64,000 nt of DNA from Paractinoplanes deccanensis (GTDB taxonomy: Bacteria; Actinomycetota; Actinomycetes; Mycobacteriales; Micromonosporaceae), in NCBI RefSeq assembly GCF_016862115.1, contig NZ_BOMI01000128.1, positions 1 to 64,000 of the forward strand, in the 5' to 3' direction. How positions within the stretch are numbered: position 1 is the first letter of the stretch; every line of letters starts with the position of its first letter. The notes beneath the pieces are model-generated. The model was given only the letters and a program-made list of their open reading frames with translations. It ran no database searches and was not told where the DNA came from. Positions 45,976 through 54,231 of the stretch are shown in pieces. Both the position numbers and the translations under genes were made by a program.

Positions 45976-45976
45976 G

Positions 45977-48967
45977 TCACCTCACCGCCGCGGGGTCGAG
46001 CGCGAACAGCTCGCGCAGCTGGTCGGTGCTCAGGTCGGTGATCCAGTCCTCGCCGGTGCCGACGACCGAGGAGGCCAGCGCCTTCTTCCGCTCGATCATC
46101 GCGTCGATCTTCTCCTCCAGCGTGCCGGTGCAGATGAACTTGCGGACCTGCACGTCACGCGACTGTCCGATGCGGAACGCGCGGTCGGTGGCCTGGTCCT
46201 CGACGGCCGGGTTCCACCACCGGTCGAAGTGGACGACGTGGTTGGCGGCGGTCAGGTTGAGCCCGGTGCCCGCGGCCTTGAGCGAGAGCAGGAAGAGCAT
46301 CGGCTCGTCGTCGTGCTGGAAGCGCTCGACCAGCGCGTCGCGCTTCGCCTTCGACAGTCCACCGTGGAGCCACAGCACCGGGCGGTCGAGATGCGCGGCG
46401 AGGTACGGCTGGAGCAGCGCGCCCCACTCCGCGTACTGCGTGAAGATCAGGGCCTTGTCGCCGTCCTCGATGATCTCCTCGGCGAGCTCCTCGAGCCGGG
46501 CCAGCTTGCCCGAGCGCGCGGGCAGCCGCGAACCGTCCTTGAGCAGGTGGGCGGGGTGATTGCAGACCTGCTTGAGCTTGGTCATCGCGGCCAGCACGTT
46601 GCCGCGGCGCTGGATGCCCTCGGACCCCTCGATCTCCGACATCATGTCCTCGACGACGGCCTGATAGAGGGTGGCCTGCTCGGCGGTGAGCGTGCACCAG
46701 ACCTTCATCTCGTTCTTCTCCGGCAGATCCGAGATGATCGTCTTGTCGGTCTTGAGCCGGCGCAGCACGAACGGCCCGGTGGCGCGCTTGAGCGCCGCGG
46801 CGGCGTCCTCGTCCTGGTGGATCTCGATCGGCTCCTGGAAGCGGCGGCGGAACCGCTTCGCCGGCCCGAGCATGCCGGGGTTGCAGAAGTCCATGATGGA
46901 CCACAGCTCGGCGAGGTGGTTCTCGACGGGAGTGCCGGTGAGGGCGAGCCGGGTGCGGGCGGGCACGGCGCGGACGGCCTGGGCCTGGCGGGTGCCGCTG
47001 TTCTTGATGGCCTGCGCCTCGTCGCAGACGACACGGCCCCAGTCGACCTTCTTGAGCGTCTCGAGATCGCGGGTGGCCGTGCCGTAGGTCGTGATGACCA
47101 GGTCGGCATCGTCCACCGTGTCGTAGAAGTCGTCGCCGCGAACGCGCGAGCCGCCGTGATGCACGTAGACCCGGATGCTGGGCGCGAAGCGGGCGGCCTC
47201 CTTCTGCCAATTGCTGACCAGCGACATCGGGCAGATGAGGAGGGTGGGGCTCATCCGCTGGTCCGTGGCCGCAGTGGCGCGCTCGGCGAGGAGCAGGGAC
47301 AGGGTCTGGGCGGTCTTTCCTAGGCCCATGTCGTCGGCGAGGATGCCGCCCAGGCCCAGCCGGGTGAGGAAGTGCAGCCAGGAGAGGCCGCGCTCCTGGT
47401 AAGGACGCAGGCTGCCCTGGAAGGCGGCCGGGGTGGGCACCGGCTGCATGCGGTCCGCGGCCTGGCCCGACAGGAGGTCGCCGAGCATGCCGTCCGCGTC
47501 GACCTCGACCAGCGGCAGGTCCTCCTCGCCGCCGTCGACGACCTGCTGGAGGATCTCGCCGGCGGTGAGCTCGCCCTCGCGGCGGCGGGTGACCGCCTTC
47601 AGCGCGGCGCGCAGCTGGCGGTCGTCGAGCTCCACCCACTGGCCGCGCACCCGCACCAGCGGCACCTTGAGGCGGGCCAGCTCGGCGAGCTCCTCGGCGC
47701 TCACCACGCCGTCGCCGATGACCAGGTCGAGCCGGAAGTCGACCAGTTCCTGAAGGCCGAAGCCGGAGTCGGCGGCCGCCCGGGTCGAGGTGCCCTTCGG
47801 TTTGCGGGAGCGGGTGGTCAGCTTGAGGCCGACCGCCTTGCGGCCCGCCCACGCCGGCAACTGCACGCCGAAGCCGGCCGCCTGGAGCAGCGGGGCGGCG
47901 TGCCGGAGGAACTCGTGCGCCTCCGCCGTGTCGATCGCCATCCGGCCCGGCTCCTGGTCGCGCAGCGCCACGTGGAGCAGGGGAAAGAGCCGGACGGCGC
48001 GCCCGAGCCCGGCCAGCAGCGTCTCGTCGGGGCGCGCGGGCAGCCCGGGGAAGCGGCCGCCGGCCCAGATCTCCTCGGCCGGCAGGTAGAGGCTCGGGTC
48101 CTCCGCCGACTGCAACGCGAACTCGAGGCCCCACTCGTCGTCGCCGGGCTGCGGCTCGAAGAGGCGGAAGCTGACCCGCACCGGCCCGTTCGCCTCGTGG
48201 GCCGCGCGCAGCCAGTCGTCGAGGGCCGCGCGCAGCTCGCGCTCCTCGGCCGGCTTCGCGCCCGGCAGGGTGGGGTCGCCGGCGGTCAGCGCGGCGATCC
48301 AGCGGTCGGGCAGCGGCGCCTTGGGGCCGGCCCGGTGGCCGTGCAGGATCCGCTCGGGCATCACCGAGCGTGCGCCGGAGTCGACGAGCGCGTCGAGGGC
48401 ATTGCGCAGCGTCACCGCCACGCCGCCGCCGGTGGCGCGCACCGACGGGGGCATGCCCTCGGCGAAGTCGCGATAGGTGGCCGCGTCCGCGCCCGTGAGC
48501 ACCGGCCGCCAGCGGGCCGTGGCCACACCGTGCTCGGTGACCAGCTGGGGCAGCATGCGCCCGCGGCGGGCCAGGTCGCAGGCATAGCCGGCCAGGACGC
48601 AGAGGTAGCGCAGGTCGGGCGCGGCCAGCCAGTCGTCCGAGGGCTCGGCCAGCTCGCGGAGCGCCGGCAGCGCGGCGTCGCCGGGCACCAGCAGCACCGG
48701 CACCCGCCACGGGGCCAGCTTGACGCCCCGCCCGCTCGTCTCGACGCCGGTCTCGGGTGACGGCACCGGGCCGCGGCCGGTGCTGGGCAGCTGGAGGATC
48801 GCCGAGGCCGGCGAGCCGGGCAGGCCGGGCAGATCGCCGGCCGGTGCGGCGAACGGGTGCGGCCGCTCGGCCGCCCGGGAGCCGGTGGTGAGGGGCCGCG
48901 TGGCGTCCTCGCCCCAGAGCATCAGCTGCCCGTCCGACCAACCACCATGAATGACGAGCACACCCAC
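45977..48967 (-). CDS. SNF2-family DNA translocase/helicase
   Basis: 996 residues. An N-terminal ~480-residue region of the SNF2-associated bacterial type (LEFALQSAEDPSLYLPAEEIW, LVDFRLDLVIGDG) precedes the motor: DDMGLGKT near 545, VVCDEAQAIKN (DEAQ), LTGTPVENHLAELWS, and the C-half FDRWWNPAVEDQATDRAFRIGQ. It is a dsDNA translocase rather than a strand-separating helicase. Start uncertain among closely spaced GTGs (I take the first). It shares an operon with the SWIM gene. Divergent from mqnC. Confidence 0.93.
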   Translation of the reverse strand: MGVLVIHGGWSDGQLMLWGEDATRPLTTGSRAAERPHPFAAPAGDLPGLPGSPASAILQLPSTGRGPVPSPETGVETSGRGVKLAPWRVPVLLVPGDAALPALRELAEPSDDWLAAPDLRYLCVLAGYACDLARRGRMLPQLVTEHGVATARWRPVLTGADAATYRDFAEGMPPSVRATGGGVAVTLRNALDALVDSGARSVMPERILHGHRAGPKAPLPDRWIAALTAGDPTLPGAKPAEERELRAALDDWLRAAHEANGPVRVSFRLFEPQPGDDEWGLEFALQSAEDPSLYLPAEEIWAGGRFPGLPARPDETLLAGLGRAVRLFPLLHVALRDQEPGRMAIDTAEAHEFLRHAAPLLQAAGFGVQLPAWAGRKAVGLKLTTRSRKPKGTSTRAAADSGFGLQELVDFRLDLVIGDGVVSAEELAELARLKVPLVRVRGQWVELDDRQLRAALKAVTRRREGELTAGEILQQVVDGGEEDLPLVEVDADGMLGDLLSGQAADRMQPVPTPAAFQGSLRPYQERGLSWLHFLTRLGLGGILADDMGLGKTAQTLSLLLAERATAATDQRMSPTLLICPMSLVSNWQKEAARFAPSIRVYVHHGGSRVRGDDFYDTVDDADLVITTYGTATRDLETLKKVDWGRVVCDEAQAIKNSGTRQAQAVRAVPARTRLALTGTPVENHLAELWSIMDFCNPGMLGPAKRFRRRFQEPIEIHQDEDAAAALKRATGPFVLRRLKTDKTIISDLPEKNEMKVWCTLTAEQATLYQAVVEDMMSEIEGSEGIQRRGNVLAAMTKLKQVCNHPAHLLKDGSRLPARSGKLARLEELAEEIIEDGDKALIFTQYAEWGALLQPYLAAHLDRPVLWLHGGLSKAKRDALVERFQHDDEPMLFLLSLKAAGTGLNLTAANHVVHFDRWWNPAVEDQATDRAFRIGQSRDVQVRKFICTGTLEEKIDAMIERKKALASSVVGTGEDWITDLSTDQLRELFALDPAAVR

Positions 48968-49019
48968 CCCCAGCGACGACCGCGCATCGAGAGTAACGAC
49001 CCAGGTGAGAGGTGCGCCG

Positions 49020-49049
49020 CTGACGGTGAGGCCCGGCTGGACGTACTCT
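49020..49049 (+). promoter_or_regulatory. leaderless promoter of mqnC
   Basis: CTGACG (49020-49025) and TACTCT (49044-49049) are 18 nt apart, and TACTCT ends exactly 7 nt before the GTG of mqnC. Both boxes and the spacing fit a housekeeping leaderless promoter, the best of this kind in the window. Confidence 0.65.
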
Positions 49050-49056
49050 TCGGTAC

Positions 49057-50310
49057 GTGACGGCGAACCGCGAGATCGACAGCATCCTGCAGCGAGCGGC
49101 CGACGGCGGGCGGATCACGCCCGAGGAGGCGCTGCTCCTCTACACGGAGGCCCCCTTCCACGCGCTCGGCGAGGCCGCCGACGCGGTGCGCCGCCGCCGA
49201 TACCCGGACGGCATCGTCACCTACCTGATCGACCGCAACATCAACTACACGAACGTGTGCGTCACCGCGTGCAAGTTCTGCGCCTTCTTCCGTGCCCCCA
49301 AGCACAAGGAGGGCTGGTCGCACCCGATGGAGGAGATCCTGCACCGCTGCGGCGAGGCGGTCGATCTCGGCGCCACCCAGGTGATGCTCCAGGGCGGCCA
49401 CCACCCCGACTTCGGTGTGGAGTACTACGAGAACCTCTTCTCCTCGGTCAAGCAGGCCTACCCGCAGCTGGCGATCCACTCGATCGGCCCGAGCGAGATC
49501 CTGCACATGGCCAAGGTCTCCGGCGTCTCGATCGAGGAGGCCGTCGTCCGGATCAAGGCGGCCGGTCTCGACTCGATCGCCGGGGCGGGCGCCGAGATGC
49601 TGCCCGACCGGCCGCGCAAGGCGATCGCCCCGCTCAAGGAGAGCGGCGCGCGCTGGCTCGAGGTGATGGCGGTGGCGCACCGCAACGGCCTCTCGTCGAC
49701 CGCGACCATGATGATGGGCACCGGCGAGACCCACGAGGAGCGCATCGAGCACATCCGCATGATCCGCGACGTGCAGGACCTCGCGGTCGCGAACGGCTAC
49801 CGCGACGACGCGGTCGAGCAAGAGGCGGGTGGCGGGGCGGTAGCCGGGGGTTTCCGGGCGTTCATCCCGTGGACCTACCAGCCCGAGAACAACCACCTCA
49901 AGGGCCGCACCCAGGCGACCACGATGGAATACCTGCGCTTCCTGGCCATGTCGCGGCTGTTCTTCGACAACGTCGCCCACCTGCAGGCCTCGTGGCTGAC
50001 CACGGGCAAGGACGTCGGCCAGCTCTCGCTGCACATCGGCGTCGACGACCTGGGCTCGATCATGCTGGAGGAGAACGTGATCTCCTCGGCCGGCGCCCGG
50101 CACCGCTCCAACCTGCACGAGCTGATCTGGATGATCCGTACGGCCGATCGCATCCCGGCGCAGCGCGACACCCTCTACAGGCACCTGGCCGTGCACCGCA
50201 CCCCCGACGAGGACCCGACCGACGAGCGCGTCGTGTCCCACTTCTCGTCGATCGCGATGCCCGGCGGCGGCGCGGGCCGCGCCCAGCTTCCGGTGGTCGG
50301 GGTCTCGTAA
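49057..50310 (+). CDS. mqnC: cyclic dehypoxanthinyl futalosine synthase MqnC (radical SAM)
   Basis: 417 residues. The cluster motif is CVTACKFC (Cys68, Cys72, Cys75) in NINYTNVC; LQGGHHPDFGVEYY, GAGAEML and SASTMM-like segments follow, with LFFDNVAHLQASW near the end. It cyclises dehypoxanthine futalosine, the step before dihydroxynaphthoate formation (SCO4550 type). Residues ~242-263 are an insertion (Gly/Ala/Asp/Glu-rich, ending GGGAVA) between IRDVQD and GGFRAFIPW, which are adjacent in the homologues I remember. GTG start, leaderless. The downstream gap holds a hairpin. Confidence 0.96.
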   Translation: MTANREIDSILQRAADGGRITPEEALLLYTEAPFHALGEAADAVRRRRYPDGIVTYLIDRNINYTNVCVTACKFCAFFRAPKHKEGWSHPMEEILHRCGEAVDLGATQVMLQGGHHPDFGVEYYENLFSSVKQAYPQLAIHSIGPSEILHMAKVSGVSIEEAVVRIKAAGLDSIAGAGAEMLPDRPRKAIAPLKESGARWLEVMAVAHRNGLSSTATMMMGTGETHEERIEHIRMIRDVQDLAVANGYRDDAVEQEAGGGAVAGGFRAFIPWTYQPENNHLKGRTQATTMEYLRFLAMSRLFFDNVAHLQASWLTTGKDVGQLSLHIGVDDLGSIMLEENVISSAGARHRSNLHELIWMIRTADRIPAQRDTLYRHLAVHRTPDEDPTDERVVSHFSSIAMPGGGAGRAQLPVVGVS

Positions 50311-50618
50311 AGGTCACGAAGGTCACGGCCCGATCTCGGCAAACGCCCTGTTCGGGGGGTCGTCGTTGCCCGTTCGGTCAGGTGCCCCTCGGCGAACCGG
50401 CGAGGGTCGATTGCTCCTTCGTAACGAGCGCGGTAAAGCTCTGTTCCCGGCTTTCCGTGCTGGTTACGTTGCCCTCGTAAGACCTGAGAACTTCTTTGAA
50501 CCCGGTAAGGGTTTGCGGACCCGACCGATGGCGGTCGTATATATAACGCACAAGGATCGGGCGGGATGGGTGACCATCCCGCCCGATCTGTGTTCGGGCC
50601 AGGTGGCAGAGTGGTGGG
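50311..50618. other. 308-bp intergenic region between mqnC and menG
   Basis: It holds a strong hairpin: arms 50555-50569 and 50574-50588 (GATCGGGCGGGATGG and its complement) with a GTGA loop and no T-tract, 31 nt before menG. Upstream is an A/T island (TATATATAAC at 50538) that could be a -10 region with a poor TTGCGG -35 box 19 nt earlier. No open frame is convincing. The hairpin could end mqnC transcription, or structure a menG leader or a small RNA. Confidence 0.55.
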
Positions 50619-51314
50619 GTGAGTCGCGCAGATCTGGACAAGCAGCCGCACGAGGTCGCCGAGATGTTCGACGGCGTGGCCAAGCGCTACGACCTGACCA
50701 ACACGGTGCTCTCCTTCGGGCAGGACCGCGGCTGGCGGCGCGCCACCCGCGCTGCGCTCGGTCTGCGGCCCGGGGAGCGGGTGCTCGACGTGGGCGCCGG
50801 CACCGGCGTCTCCACCGAGGAGCTGGGCCGTTCGGGCGCGTTCGCGGTCGGCGCGGACCTCTCGGTGGGCATGCTGCGGGTGGGGCGCCGGGCGCGGCCG
50901 GCCGTGCCGCTGGTAGCCGGCGACGCGCTGCGGCTGCCGTTTCCGGATGCCACGTTCGACGCGGTGACGATCTCCTTCGCGCTACGCAACGTGGTCGACA
51001 CCGACGCTGCGCTGCGTGAGCTCGGCCGGGTCACCCGGCCCGGCGGCCGCTTGGTGGTGTGCGAGTTCAGCCACCCGACGAACGGGCCGTTCCGCACCGT
51101 CTACCTGCAATACCTGATGCGCTCGCTGCCCGCGGTGGCGCGGAGCGTGTCGAGCAACCCGGACGCGTACGTCTATCTCGCCGAGTCGATCCGCGCCTGG
51201 CCGGACCAGCCCGCCCTGGCCGCCCGCGTCGCGGGGGCCGGACCGTGGTCCCGTGTCGGCTGGCGCAACCTCACGGGCGGCATCGTGGCCCTCCATCGGG
51301 CGACGCGCCTCTGA
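50619..51314 (+). CDS. menG: demethylmenaquinone methyltransferase
   Basis: 231 residues, class I SAM methyltransferase of the UbiE/MenG type. VAEMFDGVAKRYDLTNTVLSFGQDRGWR opens it; the SAM loop is VLDVGAGTG; FPDATFDAVTISFALRNV and GRLVVCEFS follow, as does the SAR/AWPDQ end. It methylates demethylmenaquinone in the last step of menaquinone synthesis. GTG start in a G-rich run. It is transcribed away from mqnC past the 50555 hairpin. Confidence 0.95.
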   Translation: MSRADLDKQPHEVAEMFDGVAKRYDLTNTVLSFGQDRGWRRATRAALGLRPGERVLDVGAGTGVSTEELGRSGAFAVGADLSVGMLRVGRRARPAVPLVAGDALRLPFPDATFDAVTISFALRNVVDTDAALRELGRVTRPGGRLVVCEFSHPTNGPFRTVYLQYLMRSLPAVARSVSSNPDAYVYLAESIRAWPDQPALAARVAGAGPWSRVGWRNLTGGIVALHRATRL

Positions 51315-51421
51315 GCCGCTCCCGCGCCGCTTCCGGGACCGCGCCGTCGACCGCATGGCCCTAAAGGGGACAACTCGGTCGTTTCCGCCCATCTACGGCG
51401 AGTTCCTGTTTTCCTCGGAGA

Positions 51422-51691
51422 ATGACCACTTTCGGGCACCTCGAGGACACCGACATCGACATTGCGATCGACGACCGGGAGGCCGGCGAGCGTCGCGGCA
51501 TGGAGCTGGCCGCCCGCATCCGGATGGTCGCCGCTCAAGATCCTGAGCTGGCACAAGATCTTGTCGAGCAGTTGATCTCCGCGTTGGAGAAGGCGACCGG
51601 CGGCACCTTCCGGCAGTTCCTCGACGCCGAGGGCGAGTCCGAGATCACCACGGACGCACCGTCCGTTAATTCACCGGCGCGAAACAGTTAG
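51422..51691 (+). CDS. small acidic protein of unknown function
   Basis: 89 residues, no signal or membrane segment. The first half is acidic (EDTDIDIAIDDREAGERRG), the middle predicted amphipathic helix (ELAARIRMVAAQDPELAQDLVEQLISALEKA), the end Ser/Thr-rich. GGAG lies just before the ATG. Helix plus acidic face could mediate protein contact. Coding is supported by the steady third-position GC and by lying 107 bp after menG in the same direction, but no homologue is known to me. Confidence 0.6.
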   Translation: MTTFGHLEDTDIDIAIDDREAGERRGMELAARIRMVAAQDPELAQDLVEQLISALEKATGGTFRQFLDAEGESEITTDAPSVNSPARNS

Positions 51692-51748
51692 GGTTCCCTT
51701 ACCCGAACGAGCTTCGATGGCCGTCTTAGACTCCGACTTGGGCGCGCT

Positions 51749-51764
51749 TGTGAACTGTTTCACG
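51749..51764 (+). promoter_or_regulatory. Rex (NADH/NAD+ redox) operator
   Basis: TGTGAACTGTTTCACG matches the Streptomyces Rex operator TGTGAACNNNTTCACA at 12 of 13 defined bases, only the last differing. In an 18-bp view it reads TTGTGAA-N4-TTCACGA. It lies 26 nt before the menJ start, ideal for repression of the menJ-nuo unit at low NADH. Rex represses nuo and cyd genes in S. coelicolor. Confidence 0.7.
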
Positions 51765-51789
51765 AGCCGCTGCGAGACGGAGGTGTGGT

Positions 51790-53085
51790 GTGCGCAACGA
51801 GGTACTATCCGGGCCGGTAGCCGACGAGGCGGACGTGATCGTCGTCGGGGCCGGACCGGGCGGGTCCGCGGCGGCTTATCACATGGCGCGTCATGGCTTG
51901 CGCGTTCTGCTTCTCGAGAAAACGGAGTTCCCGCGCGAGAAGGTGTGCGGTGACGGCCTGACTCCGCGCGCGGTCCGCCAGCTGGTGCGGATGGGCGTCG
52001 ACACCTCGGAGAAGGCCGGCTGGCTGCACAACCGCGGCCTCCGCGTGATCGGCGGCGGTGTCCGCCTCGAGCTCGACTGGCCCGACCTGGCGAGCTTCCC
52101 CAGCTACGGCCTGGTCCGCACCCGCCTCGACTTCGACGACATGCTGGCCAAGCGCGCTGTCGAGGCCGGCGCGATCCTGCGCACGTCGGTGAACGTGACC
52201 GGCCCGGTGCTCGACGACGACGGCCGCGCCATCGGTGTCGAGGCCAAGGTCGGCGCCGGCAAGGAGCCCGTGCAGTTCCGGGCGCCCCTGGTGATCGCCG
52301 CGGACGGCGTCTCGGGCAAGCTCCCGCTCGCGATGGGCCTTGCCAAGCGCGACGACCGCCCGCTCGGCGTGGCCGTCCGGCGCTACTACACCTCACCGGT
52401 CCGCTCCGACGACGACTACCTCGAGTCCTGGCTGGAGCTGCGCAGCTCGGAGGACCCCGACCGGCTGCTGCCGGGCTACGGCTGGATCTTCGGCATGGGC
52501 GACGGCCGGGTGAACGTGGGCCTCGGCATCCTCAACTCGTCCAGCGCCTTCGGCAAGACCAACTACCGCTCGATGCTGACCGACTGGCTCGCGGGCACGC
52601 CGGCCGACTGGGGCTTCCGCGACGAGTCCAACGCGGACGGCCCGATCCTCGGCGCCGCGCTGCCGATGGGCTTCAACCGGGTGCCCCACTACACGCGCGG
52701 CCTGATGCTGGTCGGCGACTCCGGTGGCATGGTCAACCCGATGAACGGCGAGGGCATCGCCTACGCCATGGAGTCGGGCGAGCTCGCGGCCGAGGTGGCC
52801 GTGCAGGCGCTGGCCCGGCCGGAGGGCGCCGACCGCGAGCGTGCGCTGCGGGCGTACCCGTCGGAGCTTAGTCTGCGGTTCGGTGGCTACTACCGGCTCG
52901 GCGGGGTGTTCGTGAAGCTCATCGGCAATCCCCAGATCATGCGGATCGCGACGAAGCACGGGATGCCGCATCCGACGTTGATGCGGTTCGTTCTGAAACT
53001 GCTGGCGAACCTCACCGACCCGCGCGGCGGCGACGCCATGGACCGGGTCATCAACGGCCTGACCAAGGTGGCCCCCGCGGTCTGA
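51790..53085 (+). CDS. menJ: geranylgeranyl/menaquinone reductase MenJ
   Basis: 431 residues, FAD-dependent. GAGPGGSAAAYHMARHG is the FAD dinucleotide fold, CGDGLTPRAV the second conserved box, and GLMLVGDSGGMVNPMNGEGIAYAME the third. It resembles Rv0561c, which saturates one isoprene of the menaquinone side chain. GTG start with GGAGGTGTGGT just before. A Rex operator sits in its promoter, and nuoA begins 75 bp after its stop, so it is probably the first gene of the nuo transcript or has its own promoter. Confidence 0.92.
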   Translation: MRNEVLSGPVADEADVIVVGAGPGGSAAAYHMARHGLRVLLLEKTEFPREKVCGDGLTPRAVRQLVRMGVDTSEKAGWLHNRGLRVIGGGVRLELDWPDLASFPSYGLVRTRLDFDDMLAKRAVEAGAILRTSVNVTGPVLDDDGRAIGVEAKVGAGKEPVQFRAPLVIAADGVSGKLPLAMGLAKRDDRPLGVAVRRYYTSPVRSDDDYLESWLELRSSEDPDRLLPGYGWIFGMGDGRVNVGLGILNSSSAFGKTNYRSMLTDWLAGTPADWGFRDESNADGPILGAALPMGFNRVPHYTRGLMLVGDSGGMVNPMNGEGIAYAMESGELAAEVAVQALARPEGADRERALRAYPSELSLRFGGYYRLGGVFVKLIGNPQIMRIATKHGMPHPTLMRFVLKLLANLTDPRGGDAMDRVINGLTKVAPAV

Positions 53086-53160
53086 CCGCACCCCCGCGAG
53101 ACCAAGAACAAATCGGACGAATAGTGTTATACGGCTCATAGTCGAAGCAGGAGTCCTGAG

Positions 53161-53526
53161 ATGTCGGTCAACCCATACGTCCCGATCGTCGGGTTACTCA
53201 TCCTCGGCGCGCTCTTCGCGTTGTTCTCCGTGTCGATCGCGCCGATCGTCGGTCCTCATCGCTACAACCGCGCCAAGCTCGACGCATACGAATGCGGCAT
53301 CGAGCCCGCGCCGCAACCGGTGGGCGGCGGCCGGTTCCCGGTGAAGTTCTACCTGACCGCGATGCTCTTCATCATCTTCGACATCGAGACCATCTTCCTC
53401 TATCCGTGGGCCGTGTCCTTCAACGCGCTCGGCCTGTTCGGCTTCGTCGAGATGGTCCTGTTCATCGTCACCGTCTTCATCGCCTACACGTACGTGTGGA
53501 GGCGTGGCGGCCTCAACTGGGACTGA
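53161..53526 (+). CDS. nuoA: NADH-quinone oxidoreductase subunit A
   Basis: 121 residues, three helices. KLDAYECGIEP and FPVKFYLTAMLFIIFDIE are the conserved membrane-loop signatures. First of the nuo genes; the ATG follows AGGAG. Codon 12 is TTA, rare and bldA-dependent in developing actinomycetes. Confidence 0.97.
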   Translation: MSVNPYVPIVGLLILGALFALFSVSIAPIVGPHRYNRAKLDAYECGIEPAPQPVGGGRFPVKFYLTAMLFIIFDIETIFLYPWAVSFNALGLFGFVEMVLFIVTVFIAYTYVWRRGGLNWD

Positions 53527-53562
53527 ACCGCGGCGTAACCGGTCTTAACAGGAGACACAGCC

Positions 53563-54231
53563 ATGGGAATCGAAGAGAAGCTACCGGCCGGCATCCTGCT
53601 GACCTCCGTCGAGAAGCTGTCCAACTGGGCCCGCAAGTCCTCCTTCTGGGGCGCGACCTTCGGCCTGGCCTGCTGCGCCATCGAGATGATGGCCGCCGGC
53701 GGCCCGCACTACGACCTGGGCCGCTGGGGCATGGAGGTCTTCCGGGCGTCGCCCCGCCAGGCCGACCTGATGATCGTGGCGGGCCGGGTGAGCCAGAAGA
53801 TGGCGCCCGTCGTCCGGCAGATCTACGACCAGATGCCCGAGCCGCGCTCGGTGATCTCGATGGGCGTGTGCGCCTCCTCCGGCGGCATGTTCAACAACTA
53901 CGCGATCGTGCAGGGCGTGGACCACATCGTCCCGGTCGACGTCTACCTGCCCGGCTGCCCGCCGCGGCCCGAGATGCTGATCGACGCCATCCTCAAGATG
54001 CGCGAAAAGGTGATGGCCCAGCCGCTCGGCCCCGGCGGCCGCAAGATGCTCGAGCAGCGCCGGGCCGAGGGCAAGGTGCCGGTCGTGGCGCCGGGCGCGA
54101 TGCCGTCGTCGTACCGCGTGGACAAGGCGCGCCGTGCGGAGTGGACCCAGGCGGTCAAGGAAGGCCGCGAGGAACAGCTGCGCATCGAGAACTGGATGAA
54201 GCTCCAGCCGCATCTGCGGGAGGGCAAATGA
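53563..54231 (+). CDS. nuoB: NADH-quinone oxidoreductase subunit B
   Basis: 222 residues, the N2 4Fe-4S cluster subunit. CCAIEMMA gives the tandem cysteines, with SSGGMFNNYAIVQGVD and the CPPRPE box that complete the ligands. The ~50-residue C-terminal tail is longer than in E. coli but usual in actinobacteria. ATG 36 nt after nuoA; its stop overlaps nuoC. Confidence 0.97.
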   Translation: MGIEEKLPAGILLTSVEKLSNWARKSSFWGATFGLACCAIEMMAAGGPHYDLGRWGMEVFRASPRQADLMIVAGRVSQKMAPVVRQIYDQMPEPRSVISMGVCASSGGMFNNYAIVQGVDHIVPVDVYLPGCPPRPEMLIDAILKMREKVMAQPLGPGGRKMLEQRRAEGKVPVVAPGAMPSSYRVDKARRAEWTQAVKEGREEQLRIENWMKLQPHLREGK

